DNA of 64,000 nt from Planctomycetaceae bacterium (GTDB lineage Bacteria; Planctomycetota; Planctomycetia; Pirellulales; Lacipirellulaceae), in the NCBI GenBank assembly GCA_003233055.1, contig QIKP01000014.1, positions 1-64,000 on the forward strand. The letters are read 5' to 3'. This document shows, in pieces, positions 53,345-62,808 of the stretch (position 1 is its first letter; every line of letters starts with the position of its first letter). The notes under the pieces were generated by a model. It was not told the origin of the DNA, searched no databases, and worked only from the letters and a program-made list of their open reading frames with translations. A program made the position numbers and the translations under genes.

Positions 53345-54145
53345 ATGATCGGCACACGCCGCTATCGGCCCCTTTCTTTCTTAGCGTTCTTTGCCTTCTT
53401 CGGCGGCCTATCGGCGTTGCTCGCTGCGCCGGTCGCACGCGGGTTTGGCGTTCCGCGAAATGGCTGGCCGCAGGCGCAGAAGGGCGATCCAGTACAAATC
53501 ACTTACAGCTACAACAACTTGCTCGACGGGGGGCTCCTCCAACCGAGCGGCGTGCCACTCCCTGCGAGCATTATTCGGGCGTCGATCGAAGATGCCTTTC
53601 GGGTCTGGTCGGAAGTCGCGCCGCTTCACTTCACGGAGGTCGAAGACGAAGGGGGCCCCGTGACGACGGGCAACTATCCTGACGGGCAGTTTGGACAGAT
53701 CCGTTTCGCCTACCGCAGCATCAACGGCCCCGATCCGCCAACGGGGAACCCGACGACCAAAGCGCTCGCGTGGTTTCCTGGCAGAGGCAACCGAGCAGGC
53801 GACGTCCATTTCGACCAAGACGATCCTTGGCAGGTGGTCGGCACAACGCGCGAGCCCGACGTGCTGGGCGCCGCCATTCATGAGATTGGCCACACGCTTG
53901 GGCTGACCCATTCGAACCTCGACGACGCGAACATGTTTTGGATTTTTGAGCGACACGCCGGCCCCGGCACCGGGCGGCTCTTCCCCGACGACATCGCCGC
54001 GATCCGGTCGGTCTACGGCGCAGGCGTCGGCAGCGTGAGCCCGCTCACCCTGGTCCCCGAACCAGCGTCGGGGGTGCTCCTCGCGCTCGGCGTCGGACTT
54101 CTCGCCTGGCGTGCCCGCTTTAGTGGGCAGGAGCCTGCCCGCTGA
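53345..54145 (+). CDS. Matrixin-type metalloprotease with PEP-CTERM anchor
   Basis: 266-aa secreted zinc protease. The ATG at 53345 begins a signal peptide (LSFLAFFAFFGGLSALLAAPVARG). The catalytic zinc motif is HEIGHTLGLTH starting at His179 (HExxHxxGxxH), of the matrixin/metzincin type, followed by FPDDIAAIRSVYG, a usual matrixin ending. The C-terminus has a PEP-CTERM signal (LVPEPASGVLLALGVGLLAWRARF). The final codons (FSGQEPAR) lie inside a 50-bp hairpin (54108-54157) that extends past the stop, so that element shaped the last residues. An ATG at 53252 would add 31 residues. Confidence 0.87.
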   Translation: MIGTRRYRPLSFLAFFAFFGGLSALLAAPVARGFGVPRNGWPQAQKGDPVQITYSYNNLLDGGLLQPSGVPLPASIIRASIEDAFRVWSEVAPLHFTEVEDEGGPVTTGNYPDGQFGQIRFAYRSINGPDPPTGNPTTKALAWFPGRGNRAGDVHFDQDDPWQVVGTTREPDVLGAAIHEIGHTLGLTHSNLDDANMFWIFERHAGPGTGRLFPDDIAAIRSVYGAGVGSVSPLTLVPEPASGVLLALGVGLLAWRARFSGQEPAR

Positions 54146-54157
54146 AGCGGGCACGCC
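54108..54157. repeat. Large REP-III hairpin overlapping the matrixin 3' end
   Basis: Two 24-bp arms (54108-54131 and 54134-54157) pair at 22 positions plus two G-T, with a 2-base loop. Each arm again contains a smaller GCCCGCTT/AGTGGGC fold. Arm sequence recurs at 22218-22243 and 61465-61490. It may also act as terminator for the matrixin transcript, though no T-run follows. Confidence 0.8.
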
Positions 54158-54246
54158 ATGAGCCACCCCATTTGCTTTGGGTGCCCGAATGCGCCAGACT
54201 ATTGGCGTCACGACATTTGCCATCCCCTCCCCTGCTAGCCCCGCCG

Positions 54247-56493
54247 ATGGATCGCCCCGCCACCGCCCCGCCGTCGGCTGAAACCGTATCCAGCGAATCG
54301 CTTGCCGCGGTGGTCCGAGAATACTGGGGCTACGATTCGTTTCGCCCCTGCCAGCGCGAAGCGATGGAGAGCGTGCTTACCGGTCGCGACTCTTTGGTGG
54401 TGCTGCCGACAGGTGGGGGCAAGTCGCTCTGCTTCCAAGCTCCGGCGCTTGCAATGCCTGGCGTGGCGATCGTTGTTTCGCCGCTGATCTCCCTGATGAA
54501 AGACCAGGTCGACGCCCTGCGCGCTTGCGGTGCGCCAGCCGCGTACATCAACAGTACGCTCACAACCCAGCAGCGGCACAAGGTGACCGAGCAACTCCGC
54601 CGGGGCGAACTCAAATTGCTCTACGCCGCTCCGGAGCGGATTTTAATGGAACGGACCCTTTCGTTCCTCAAGACCATCGATGTCTCGTTCGTCGCCATCG
54701 ACGAGGCCCACTGCGTCAGCACCTGGGGGCACGACTTTCGGCCGGAGTACACCGAGCTCGGCGCACTCAAAGACGCGCTCCCGGGGATCGCCATCCACGC
54801 CTACACCGCCACGGCTGCCGAGCGCGTGCAGGGCGATATCATCCGAGGACTGCGGCTTCGCGACACGAACCTTCTCATCGGCTCATTTGATCGGCCCAAT
54901 CTAATTTTTCGCGTCCGGCGCGCCACGCGAAAACTCGACCAAATCATGAGCGTCATCCGTCGCCACCAGGGCGAGTCGGGGATCGTCTACTGCATTAGCC
55001 GAAAGGAAGTCGAGAGCGTCGCCGGCGCGCTCAAGGAGCTGGGCGTCCGGGCTGCCCCCTACCACGCCGGCATGGGCGACGTCGCCCGGGAGCGAAACCA
55101 GGAGGGTTTCCTGGGCGACCGCATTGATGTGATTGTCGCCACCGTGGCGTTTGGCATGGGGATCGACAAGCCAAACGTCCGGTTCGTGATCCACGCCGGG
55201 ATGCCCAAGTCGGTCGAAGCGTACGTCCAGGAGAGTGGTCGCGCCGGTCGCGACGGGCTCGAAGCGGAGTGCCTGCTGTTATACGGCGGTGGCGACGCGA
55301 TGCTCTGGCGGCGAATCATCGAAGAGGGGGAGCCCAACATTCTCGAGGGAGCCCTTCATTCGCTCGACGAAATCGTTCAGTACGCCAACTCGGTCGGTTG
55401 CCGGCATCAGTCGATCGTCGGCTACTTTGGCCAAGACCTGGGCCGCGATAACTGCGGGGCGTGCGATGTTTGCTTGGAAGAGTTGCAGCTCGCCGCCGAC
55501 CCGCTGGCAACGGCTCAAAAAATCATCTCCTGCGTCGCCCGGCTCGACCAGCGGTTTGGGGCAGGACATACCGCCAAAGTCCTCGCCGGCTCGAGGGACC
55601 AAAACCTTCTCAGCCGAGGGCATACCAACCTGAGTACGCATGGTTTGCTTTCCAAGGAGCGGATGACGACGATTCGCGACTGGATCGAGCAACTGGTGGG
55701 GCAAGGGTATTTGCAAAGGGTCGGCGAGTACCATGTCTTGCAAATCACCGAGACGGGTCGCGAAGTCTTGCGAGGCAATACCACCCCGCACCTGCTCGCC
55801 CCAGCCCAAGGAGCCTCCCGATCGCGCACCCAAGCGGCCGACTCCTGGGAAGGGGTCGACAAACGGCTCTTTGACCAACTGCGTGAACTGCGCACCAAGC
55901 TGGCCGCCGAAAAACAGGTGCCGGCGTACATCGTCTTCGGCGACACGGCACTCCGCGACATGGCCCGCCGCCGCCCGTCGACACTCGAAGGATTCACACA
56001 GGTCAAAGGGGTCGGCGAGGTAAAGCTTCGCGACTACGGCGACCTGTTCCTCAAGGCCATCACGTCGCATTGCGCCGAGCAGAAAATCCCGACCGATACC
56101 GAAGCGACCGGAGACCGGGAGACCCGTCGTGGCTCCCCCGATGGTAACACGGCATTCCAACGATACGACCACGGGACGGACGACACCCCTTCGCCTTCGG
56201 CACCAGCGCTCGCAGCATTCAAACACTTTCGTGAGGGTCGAAGCATTGCCGAGACGGCGGAGATTTTGAGCCGAGCCAAATCGACGGTCGTCGGCTACCT
56301 GGGTGCGTTTCTCAAGCACCATGAAGTCATCGATCCAACCCCCTGGGTCGACGAGGCCACTACCCGCCGGGTGGAGCAAGCGATCGAGGAAGCGGGCGGC
56401 GAGACGCTCAAACCGATCTACGAGCAACTGGGAGGCGAAGTCAGCTACGAAGAAATCCGCATCGTCGCCACCTGCGTAGCAAACCGCGCGTAG
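54247..56493 (+). CDS. recQ: ATP-dependent DNA helicase RecQ
   Basis: 3'-5' DNA helicase for recombination and fork repair. In the 748-aa protein: Walker A LPTGGGKSLCFQ (about 55-66), DEAH box DEAHCVSTWGHDFRPEY (about 155), helicase C domain ending with QESGRAGRDG, the RQC zinc cluster (CRHQSIVGYFG, CGACDVC), winged helix, an HRDC domain (about 540-610) and a C-terminal helix-turn-helix (SIAETAEILSRAKSTVVGYLGAF) as in longer RecQ forms. The ATG at 54247 precedes the family's first helix. It starts 101 bp after the matrixin stop. Confidence 0.95.
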   Translation: MDRPATAPPSAETVSSESLAAVVREYWGYDSFRPCQREAMESVLTGRDSLVVLPTGGGKSLCFQAPALAMPGVAIVVSPLISLMKDQVDALRACGAPAAYINSTLTTQQRHKVTEQLRRGELKLLYAAPERILMERTLSFLKTIDVSFVAIDEAHCVSTWGHDFRPEYTELGALKDALPGIAIHAYTATAAERVQGDIIRGLRLRDTNLLIGSFDRPNLIFRVRRATRKLDQIMSVIRRHQGESGIVYCISRKEVESVAGALKELGVRAAPYHAGMGDVARERNQEGFLGDRIDVIVATVAFGMGIDKPNVRFVIHAGMPKSVEAYVQESGRAGRDGLEAECLLLYGGGDAMLWRRIIEEGEPNILEGALHSLDEIVQYANSVGCRHQSIVGYFGQDLGRDNCGACDVCLEELQLAADPLATAQKIISCVARLDQRFGAGHTAKVLAGSRDQNLLSRGHTNLSTHGLLSKERMTTIRDWIEQLVGQGYLQRVGEYHVLQITETGREVLRGNTTPHLLAPAQGASRSRTQAADSWEGVDKRLFDQLRELRTKLAAEKQVPAYIVFGDTALRDMARRRPSTLEGFTQVKGVGEVKLRDYGDLFLKAITSHCAEQKIPTDTEATGDRETRRGSPDGNTAFQRYDHGTDDTPSPSAPALAAFKHFREGRSIAETAEILSRAKSTVVGYLGAFLKHHEVIDPTPWVDEATTRRVEQAIEEAGGETLKPIYEQLGGEVSYEEIRIVATCVANRA

Positions 56494-56516
56494 AACGTAG
56501 AAATAAAGGGAAAGCG

Positions 56517-56542
56517 AGCCCTGACCAAGCTTGGTCGGGGCT
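56517..56542. repeat. REP-II palindrome between convergent recQ and stress-protein genes
   Basis: 26-bp palindrome AGCCC...GGGCT with core TGACCAAGCTTGGTCG and a single G-T pair. It lies between the recQ stop and the convergent gene ending at 56541, so it may end transcription from both sides. Same family as 33588-33613. Confidence 0.75.
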
Positions 56543-57491
56543 AGTTGGGGACGAGACCCGGCTGCCCTGCGTCGGCTCGCATCGTTAGCAGCGAGCAGGT
56601 GAGGTGGGGGAGCAGGTTCTGTGCGGTCGATCCCATCACCAAACCTGGCACACCGGACCAGGCAACCGTTCCCATCAGCAAGAGGTCGATGTCGAGGGTG
56701 GTTATTAGCTTGTGAACCACTTCGCTCGGTTTGCCTTCGAGGAGGTGGAGCGTCGGAGGCGTCTGGAGCGAGGCCATGGCGGGGCGGGTGAGCAGGTCGT
56801 CCAGGCCTTTGCGGCCTTCTTCGGTCTGCTTACAGTGCGAGGCCTCAACCGTTTCGCTCGGCACCGAGCTGAATTGCAGGAAACTCCTACGGTGCGTCTC
56901 CACGACATGCACCACGTGCAGCTCGGCGGAAAATAGTTTGGCCAGTTCCGCGCTCTTCTCGACCAGGGCCTGGCAGACGGGGGAGAAGTTGGTCGCGACC
57001 AGAATCTTCTTGGGAACCGGCGGCATGCCTGGCTCGGCGACCCAGACCGGGCAAGGGCTTGTCCGGAGAAGCTCTAAACTGGTCGAACCAAGAAACATCG
57101 TGCTCAAGGCGCTGTGATGCCGGGTGCCGATGACGATCAAGTCATGTCCGTTCGCCTTGGCCCAATCGGCCAGTTCCGTGCGACCACGACCGAGCGCGAC
57201 GCTGGAAGTCGCCCGAGTTCCCTCTTTCACGGCGGCGTCCAAGGCATGGCGAAGTGCTTTCTTGGCCATTCCGAGGACGTTGTCGTCCTCACTGCCGCTC
57301 TCTTTCAAAAGCCGCTTGGTCCGTTCGTCCAGGTCGAGCGCGGCGAGGAAGTGGAGCTTGGCCCCCGTGGCTTCGGCAATCTGGGCTGCCTGGAGACACG
57401 CCTCGTGCGAGGAGGCCTCCTCCGAGTCCGAGGCGAGCCAATCGCCCTTCGAAAGATCGACGCCAACAAGGATGTTCTCAAAAATGGGCAT
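56541..57491 (-). CDS. Tandem universal stress protein (two UspA domains)
   Basis: 316-aa cytoplasmic protein with two UspA folds. The first (about 1-150) has the nucleotide-binding pattern [16 protein letters not shown]; the second (about 158-310) has [18 protein letters not shown]. Both fit the G-x2-G/H ... G-S/T motif of ATP-binding Usp proteins. The start at 57491 ([14 protein letters not shown]) is clear. Transcribed divergently from guaB with 166 bp between. Exact stress role unknown. Confidence 0.92.
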   Translation of the reverse strand: MPIFENILVGVDLSKGDWLASDSEEASSHEACLQAAQIAEATGAKLHFLAALDLDERTKRLLKESGSEDDNVLGMAKKALRHALDAAVKEGTRATSSVALGRGRTELADWAKANGHDLIVIGTRHHSALSTMFLGSTSLELLRTSPCPVWVAEPGMPPVPKKILVATNFSPVCQALVEKSAELAKLFSAELHVVHVVETHRRSFLQFSSVPSETVEASHCKQTEEGRKGLDDLLTRPAMASLQTPPTLHLLEGKPSEVVHKLITTLDIDLLLMGTVAWSGVPGLVMGSTAQNLLPHLTCSLLTMRADAGQPGLVPN

Positions 57492-57657
57492 GGGAGTTTC
57501 TCCAGGTCATTTAGAAAAGCGTTGGAGGGGACTGCACCTATGGATTGGCACAGGGGGCCTAGATCCATCCTACATCGCCCGATGCCTACTTGTCACTCTA
57601 GGAAGTAAGGCCGACAATGCGGAATTCCACTTTCTTGCTATTGGGAGCCGCCCCACG

Positions 57658-59175
57658 ATGCCCGACACCTCTCTCCCCAACGCCTCTGGCGACCTCAAAA
57701 TCGCTACGCTTGGCCTGACTTTTGATGATGTTTTGCTCCAGCCCCGCTATAGCGAAATCATCCCGTCGGAAGTCGATGTCAGCACGCGACTCACCAGCCG
57801 CATCCAGCTCAATGTGCCGCTGCTCTCCTCGCCGATGGACACGGTGACCGAGCACCGGATGGCGATTGGGCTGGCGCAAGTCGGTGGGCTGGGGGTGATC
57901 CACAAGAACTTGTCGATCGAGGCCCAGACCGAGGAAGTCGACAAGGTGAAGCGATCAGCCAACGGGATTATCGTCGATCCGGTAACGCTCCCCGCCACCG
58001 CTAGCGTTGCTGCCGCCCGTGAGACGATGGCCCAGTCGAACGTCTCGGGCGTACCGATCGTTGGTCACGATGGCCGGCTCGTCGGCATTCTCACCCGACG
58101 AGACATGCGTTTTCTCGAGGGAGACGACCTCCCCATCGCCGAGGTGATGACCCAAGAAAACCTGGTGACGGCAACAGGGACTGTAACGCTTGCGGAAGCT
58201 GAGAAGATTTTAATGGCAAAAAAGGTCGAGAAACTTTTGCTGGTGGACGAAGATTACAGACTGACAGGACTGATTACCATCAAAGACATCGACATGATGC
58301 GGCGATACCCCCAAGCGGCCAAAGACCAGCAAGGTCGGCTGCGTGTGGGGGCTGCGGTCGGGGTCTTTGACGACGAGCGAGTAGCGAGCCTGATCGCGAA
58401 GGAAGTTGATTTCCTCGTGGTCGATAGCGCCCATGGCCACTCGAGTAATGTCCTCCAGACAGTCAAGGAGATTAAGAGCCGGTACGACATCGATGTGGTG
58501 GCAGGAAATGTCGCGACCGCCGACGGTTGCCGCGACCTGATCGCCGCCGGGGCGGATGCGGTGAAAGTCGGCATCGGACCAGGATCGATTTGTACCACAA
58601 GAATTATTTCCGGCATCGGAGTACCCCAAATCACCGCCATCGGCGCGGCTGCTTCCGCAGCTGCGGGCACCGACGTGACCATCATCGCCGACGGCGGAAT
58701 ACGCTACTCAGGAGACATTACCAAAGCCATCGCCGCCGGGGCGAATGTCGTGATGGTCGGTGGACTGCTCGCCGGCCTGGACGAAAGCCCAGGACAGCGA
58801 GTCCTTTACCAAGGACGGACCTATAAAACCTACCGCGGCATGGGGTCGCTCGGGGCGATGGTGCATGGGTCGAAGGATCGTTACGGCCAAGCCGATGTCG
58901 ATGTCGACAACGGCAACGGCAAACTTGTTCCCGAGGGAGTAGAAGGTCGCGTTCCCTACAAAGGGCCGCTCGGACCGTTCGTCTACCAACTGGTCGGCGG
59001 ACTGCGAGCCGGCATGGGGTACTGCGGCACCAAAACTATCGAAGAACTGCGTAAGGATACGCAATTCGTCCGGGTCACCCCGGCCAGTGTTAGGGAGAGC
59101 CATCCGCATGACATCGCCATCACACAAGAAGCACCCAACTACACCACGGAGCATTCCTCCGGAGAGTCGAGCTGA
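57658..59175 (+). CDS. guaB: Inosine-5'-monophosphate dehydrogenase
   Basis: Oxidises IMP to XMP, the committed step of GMP synthesis. In the 505-aa protein the catalytic Cys312 lies in GPGSICTTR; two CBS domains are inserted at about 100-220 ([19 protein letters not shown], then [17 protein letters not shown]); the flap Arg-Tyr region is GSKDRYGQ. I chose the ATG at 57658 ([13 protein letters not shown]), giving normal length; the longer upstream frame overlaps the divergent stress-protein gene. The next gene's open frame overlaps the last codons, but its likely start is after the stop. Confidence 0.95.
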   Translation: MPDTSLPNASGDLKIATLGLTFDDVLLQPRYSEIIPSEVDVSTRLTSRIQLNVPLLSSPMDTVTEHRMAIGLAQVGGLGVIHKNLSIEAQTEEVDKVKRSANGIIVDPVTLPATASVAAARETMAQSNVSGVPIVGHDGRLVGILTRRDMRFLEGDDLPIAEVMTQENLVTATGTVTLAEAEKILMAKKVEKLLLVDEDYRLTGLITIKDIDMMRRYPQAAKDQQGRLRVGAAVGVFDDERVASLIAKEVDFLVVDSAHGHSSNVLQTVKEIKSRYDIDVVAGNVATADGCRDLIAAGADAVKVGIGPGSICTTRIISGIGVPQITAIGAAASAAAGTDVTIIADGGIRYSGDITKAIAAGANVVMVGGLLAGLDESPGQRVLYQGRTYKTYRGMGSLGAMVHGSKDRYGQADVDVDNGNGKLVPEGVEGRVPYKGPLGPFVYQLVGGLRAGMGYCGTKTIEELRKDTQFVRVTPASVRESHPHDIAITQEAPNYTTEHSSGESS

Positions 59176-59260
59176 CGTAGGGCACAAGCTCGACGTCTGG
59201 ATCTCGGACAAGGACGAGGTCCGAAGGAGGAGCGACGAACGGCACTCTTCGTCCTTCCTC

Positions 59261-60499
59261 ATGCGTCATTCGTCGTTGGAGCAGACCTGGCTACCCGCCG
59301 CCCTGCTTGCCACGCTGACGCTGCTCGTCGGCGCGTTGCAGTCGTTCGGCAACGAGCCACAGCTCCAGTGGCGACGCGCCCAAACGCCTAGCCCTTCTGC
59401 CAGCTCCCCCTCCCCCGCTCGGACAAGACTCCGCGCCACCCAGCCGCGTGACTCGCGCGGCTACAACGTTATTCAGGTCGGCCACAACGACCCCTTCGAC
59501 GAAGGCCAGGGGAGATGGAATTCCTCGAACGATAGTACGCCGGCTGGCAATGCAACGCTCAAGAGTGTGATCGTCTATCGGGGCGACGCCCATCCCGACG
59601 ATTCCGCCAACGACTTCGACTCCAACGACTCCGACGCGACGGGCGGCTACGCTCCAGTGCAGCACCTGGCGCAAAATCCCTTCGAGGACGACGAGCAGCT
59701 CCTTCGCGATCTGGCCCAACCGTTTGGAACCACCGAACCCGAGGAAGCGCCCGGTCCTGAGCTGGACGAACCGAACGAAATTGGCGAGTTGCCCGAACCA
59801 ACCGAACCGATGATCCCCAAGGCGGAGGACGACCTTCTCCCCGACATTGATTTCCAGGTACCCCAAGACAACACCGACCACGAGCCGGCCCGCGACCCCT
59901 TTGATCACCGCGGCGAACCCGACACGATGGAGGCCCCCACTGAGCGAGAGCCCACTGACCGAGAAACCGACGCCCGACGCGGGAGAGACCGAAAACGAGC
60001 CGAAGCCCTCGCCGAGGCGCAAACCAAGGCGCAAGAGACCTGCTCGGTAGAACTTGCCGAACTCCAGCAGAGCCGCATCGCCTCGATCGACCTTTCGATC
60101 GCGGTGACGGGGCAAGCGGGACGAGATTTTCCGTTCGAATGTGCGATCGACAATGGGTCGCTCTACCCGGGACGCTGCTGGCCAGAAGCGACCTACATGT
60201 GGAAGGCGGCCGCTAACTGCCACAAGCCGCTCTACTTCGAGCAGCATCACCTCGAGCGGTACGGCCACTCCTGGGGACCTTGCCTCCAGCCGATCGTCTC
60301 TGGAGCGCACTTCTTCACCCGGCTGCCGGTGCTCCCCTACTGCATGGGGCTGAAGACTCCGAACGAGTGCGTCTACCCGCTTGGCCACTACCGCCCCGGC
60401 AATTGTGCCCCTTACATGGTCGACCCGATCCCCTTCACCTGGCGTGCGGTGCTCTTCCAAGCGGGAGCGACGGTCGGCGTGGTGGGCGTGTTGCCGTAA
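59261..60499 (+). CDS. Secreted planctomycete-type cysteine-rich protein of unknown function
   Basis: 412-aa exported protein. The ATG at 59261 gives a signal peptide (WLPAALLATLTLLVGALQSFGN). Residues 40-270 are acidic and low-complexity (many Asp, Glu, Pro). The conserved part is the last 110 residues, with regularly placed Cys and aromatic residues: CWPEATYMWKAAANCHKPLYF, HLERYGHSWGPCLQP, LPYCMGLKTPNECVYPLGH and YRPGNCAPYM. I have a memory of this C-terminal pattern in many planctomycete secreted proteins, without an assigned role. Starts upstream (59087 or 59108) would overlap guaB. It follows guaB on the same strand. Confidence 0.72.
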   Translation: MRHSSLEQTWLPAALLATLTLLVGALQSFGNEPQLQWRRAQTPSPSASSPSPARTRLRATQPRDSRGYNVIQVGHNDPFDEGQGRWNSSNDSTPAGNATLKSVIVYRGDAHPDDSANDFDSNDSDATGGYAPVQHLAQNPFEDDEQLLRDLAQPFGTTEPEEAPGPELDEPNEIGELPEPTEPMIPKAEDDLLPDIDFQVPQDNTDHEPARDPFDHRGEPDTMEAPTEREPTDRETDARRGRDRKRAEALAEAQTKAQETCSVELAELQQSRIASIDLSIAVTGQAGRDFPFECAIDNGSLYPGRCWPEATYMWKAAANCHKPLYFEQHHLERYGHSWGPCLQPIVSGAHFFTRLPVLPYCMGLKTPNECVYPLGHYRPGNCAPYMVDPIPFTWRAVLFQAGATVGVVGVLP

Positions 60500-60555
60500 C
60501 GACGGCCCGTACTTTTTCACGTCGTTTCCTACTCCCCGTCGTTGTCGCTTCCTAC

Positions 60556-60581
60556 TAGCCGACGAGCTACGCCTCGTCAGG
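60556..60581 (+). repeat. REP-I palindrome, copy 7
   Basis: TAG plus CCGACGAG, loop CTACGC and CTCGTCAG; one outer base pair is lost compared with the consensus. It lies 24 bp before the DUF971 start codon. Confidence 0.85.
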
Positions 60582-60605
60582 TTGCCGCACGCCTGAGCTT
60601 TACGA

Positions 60606-60938
60606 ATGAAAACGCCTCACCCCACACAACTCGACAAACAGGGGGACGATCGCCTCCGCATCACCTGGTCGGACGATACCTTGCGCGAGTACACCGCCAG
60701 GGAACTCCGCGACGCGTGCCCCTGCGCCACCTGTCGTGAAAAGCAGAAGGCCCCTCCACCCCCCCCCACCGAATTGCCGATCCTTGCACCAGGGACGGGC
60801 GGACCGATTCAGATCGCCGCGATGCGCCCCGTTGGCAGCTACGCCTATGGCATCACCTTCAGCGATGGCCACGACACGGGGCTCTTTACGCTCGAGTTAT
60901 TGCACGAGCTCGGAATGAAGATCGAAACCGATGGCTAA
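60606..60938 (+). CDS. DUF971 domain protein
   Basis: 110-aa protein of the DUF971 family (PF06155), related to the N-terminal domain of gamma-butyrobetaine hydroxylase. The family pattern is visible: LRITWSDDTLREYTARELRDACPCATC at the start, and VGSYAYGITFSDGHDTGLFTLELL near the end. The two Cys in CPCATC may bind a metal or Fe-S cluster; the function is unsettled. The ATG at 60606 is the natural start. A REP palindrome lies just upstream. Confidence 0.87.
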   Translation: MKTPHPTQLDKQGDDRLRITWSDDTLREYTARELRDACPCATCREKQKAPPPPPTELPILAPGTGGPIQIAAMRPVGSYAYGITFSDGHDTGLFTLELLHELGMKIETDG

Positions 60939-61005
60939 CGCGAATCGACACGAATAACGGCTATTCGTTCTATTCGTAGTTCACTCTCTTCCGACTCGTG
61001 AACGG

Positions 61006-62730
61006 TTACGGCGATTCTTCCGCCTCGGTTTTCTCCGCGCCGCCAATCCCCAGGTCAGGAAGCCCCGGGATCGCCCCCCCTGGCGCGCCAAACGGTGCCG
61101 CGGGCTCGGTCTCTTCCTCCCCCTCCTCCGCTGACTCTTTCTTCTCGATGACTTGTTCGCGACCCAGGTGAATTTTCTTAAAAACGTCGTTCGGGATCAC
61201 GTAATACCAATCGCCAAATCGAGCGTTGAGTTCTTCCACCCGCTTGCGACCTGCTTCGATTTTCTCTTGGTATTCGTCTTGCAGCCGCTGGTTCGATTCT
61301 TCGATTCGTGTTCGCTCCGCTTCGATTTGCTTCCGCTCCGCTTCGGTGTCCGATTCGGTGTCCGATTCTTCCTTCGTGGTGTCGGTCTCGTCTGATTCGT
61401 CTTCCTTCGATTCGTCTTTGTCAGGGTCGGCGATTGTGTCGTCACTTGTGTCGGTGTCAGGGCTCCCGGCCGCTGAAGCGGCCTCGCCAGGAGTGGCCTC
61501 GGTGGGGAGTTCTTCTAGCTCTGGTTTTTCGATCATCGCCTCGTTGAATCGCGCCATCACGAAAAGGTAGCGGTGGAGGCCTTCGCCCTCGGCGTTGCCG
61601 TCGCCCTGCTCCGGCTCACTCTCGCTGGTCGGATCGCGCTGAAGGTCGCCAAAACGGAGGACGTATTCGACGCCACTTTTGAGGGTTACGGCAATCTGCC
61701 CCTCACTCGAGAGCAGTTCGATTTGGTCCTTGGCCCCCGGCACGGGCAGAAATCCCCGCTGGGCCAGGCTGATTTTCTTTTCGTTGCTGTCGGTAAATTC
61801 CTTGCCGGCCTGCAGGTCGCCGCTCAGGCCTTCGGGCTTACGCTCGACGTCGACAATCACGAGGTCGTCCAGCGCGTTTTTCAGGCCATCCAAGGTCTCT
61901 TCGTTGAGCTGTTCCCCTTCCGCTAACTCAAACGGCTCGTAGGCGCGCTTCTCCGCGTCAAACTTTTGAAGCGAGCCGACTTGCCACTTACTCGACGCCT
62001 CATCGTAGACGAGGTCCATTTTCGCGCGGCGTTCTTCTAGGATCTGCTGCATGAGCCGACCACCGGAGATCATCGCCCGGGTCTGGATCGCGTAGTCGTC
62101 AATCGAAATACGGGCCACGTCGAACGGATTGAGTCCGAGCAAATCCTTCTCGATCCAGTCGGCAAAGTTCGTCGAGAATTTTTCGAGATCGATCGCCACT
62201 TGGTAAACGGGGTCCTGATTTGCGATGCGAACGTAAAACTGCCCGTCGGCCTCTTTGACTTTGTTGCCGACGAGGAGGTCGGCCAGCACGGCGTCCCCGT
62301 CGCCTGAGAGTTTGACATGGGTGCCGTAGCCCGAGTTGCTACCGACCGACGCGTCCGCCGGATCGAGCACGCCGTAGGTGGCATGGTCGCCGCTGGTGGC
62401 GTCGATGACGGCGAGGATTTCTCGACCAACCACCCCTTCGACCGCAGCCGCCATTTGCTCGGCAGCGTCCGCCGGGTAACCACTCTTCGAAGGGATCGAC
62501 CAGACACCGTCGACTTCCGCAACCTCAAATGCCTGCGATTCGCCTGCCTCGTCATTCATGCTCGTAATGCGCAGCCGCGTCGGAGCGTCGGGTTCGAATT
62601 CCTTGACCAGCGGGGTGCCACGCAATTCATCCACGTTGTAGGCGTCGGTCGAAGGGCGCGTGAAGAGAGCGAGGCCGATCGCCCCTACGGCGGCGGCGAA
62701 GAACAAGGTGGTTTTGGTAGATTCGTTCAT
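61006..62730 (-). CDS. DUF4340 domain membrane-anchored protein
   Basis: 574-aa protein with an N-terminal membrane helix (TLFFAAAVGAIGLALFT) and an extracytoplasmic DUF4340 domain (repeated units such as VWSIPSKSGYPADAAEQMAAAVEGV). From about residue 395 comes a long acidic low-complexity region (Glu/Asp/Thr/Ser) and then a coiled coil (KQIEAERTRIEESNQRLQDEY). DUF4340 proteins usually follow GldG-like ABC transporter genes, as here, 78 bp after such a gene. A piece of the REP-III palindrome (61465-61490) is translated inside the acidic region (about GEAASAAGS). Confidence 0.82.
   Translation of the reverse strand: MNESTKTTLFFAAAVGAIGLALFTRPSTDAYNVDELRGTPLVKEFEPDAPTRLRITSMNDEAGESQAFEVAEVDGVWSIPSKSGYPADAAEQMAAAVEGVVGREILAVIDATSGDHATYGVLDPADASVGSNSGYGTHVKLSGDGDAVLADLLVGNKVKEADGQFYVRIANQDPVYQVAIDLEKFSTNFADWIEKDLLGLNPFDVARISIDDYAIQTRAMISGGRLMQQILEERRAKMDLVYDEASSKWQVGSLQKFDAEKRAYEPFELAEGEQLNEETLDGLKNALDDLVIVDVERKPEGLSGDLQAGKEFTDSNEKKISLAQRGFLPVPGAKDQIELLSSEGQIAVTLKSGVEYVLRFGDLQRDPTSESEPEQGDGNAEGEGLHRYLFVMARFNEAMIEKPELEELPTEATPGEAASAAGSPDTDTSDDTIADPDKDESKEDESDETDTTKEESDTESDTEAERKQIEAERTRIEESNQRLQDEYQEKIEAGRKRVEELNARFGDWYYVIPNDVFKKIHLGREQVIEKKESAEEGEEETEPAAPFGAPGGAIPGLPDLGIGGAEKTEAEESP
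61465..61490 (-). repeat. REP-III palindromic element within the DUF4340 gene
   Basis: Minus strand reads CTGGCGAGGCCGCTTCAGCG then GCCGGG, matching the layout of 22218-22243 and the arms at 54108-54157. It is read in frame as part of a disordered stretch. Confidence 0.65.
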
Positions 62731-62808
62731 GCTATTTGGAGAATCGTTTTGGTCGGTGTCGGGAGAGGCAAACCTGCCTGCGAGTCGTGCCAGGTTATTT
62801 CGTCGGGA

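Noticed and set aside
57124..57657. 178-codon upstream extension of guaB
   Set aside because: It overlaps the divergent universal stress protein gene, and IMP dehydrogenases start close to the LTFDDVLL motif, as given by the ATG at 57658.
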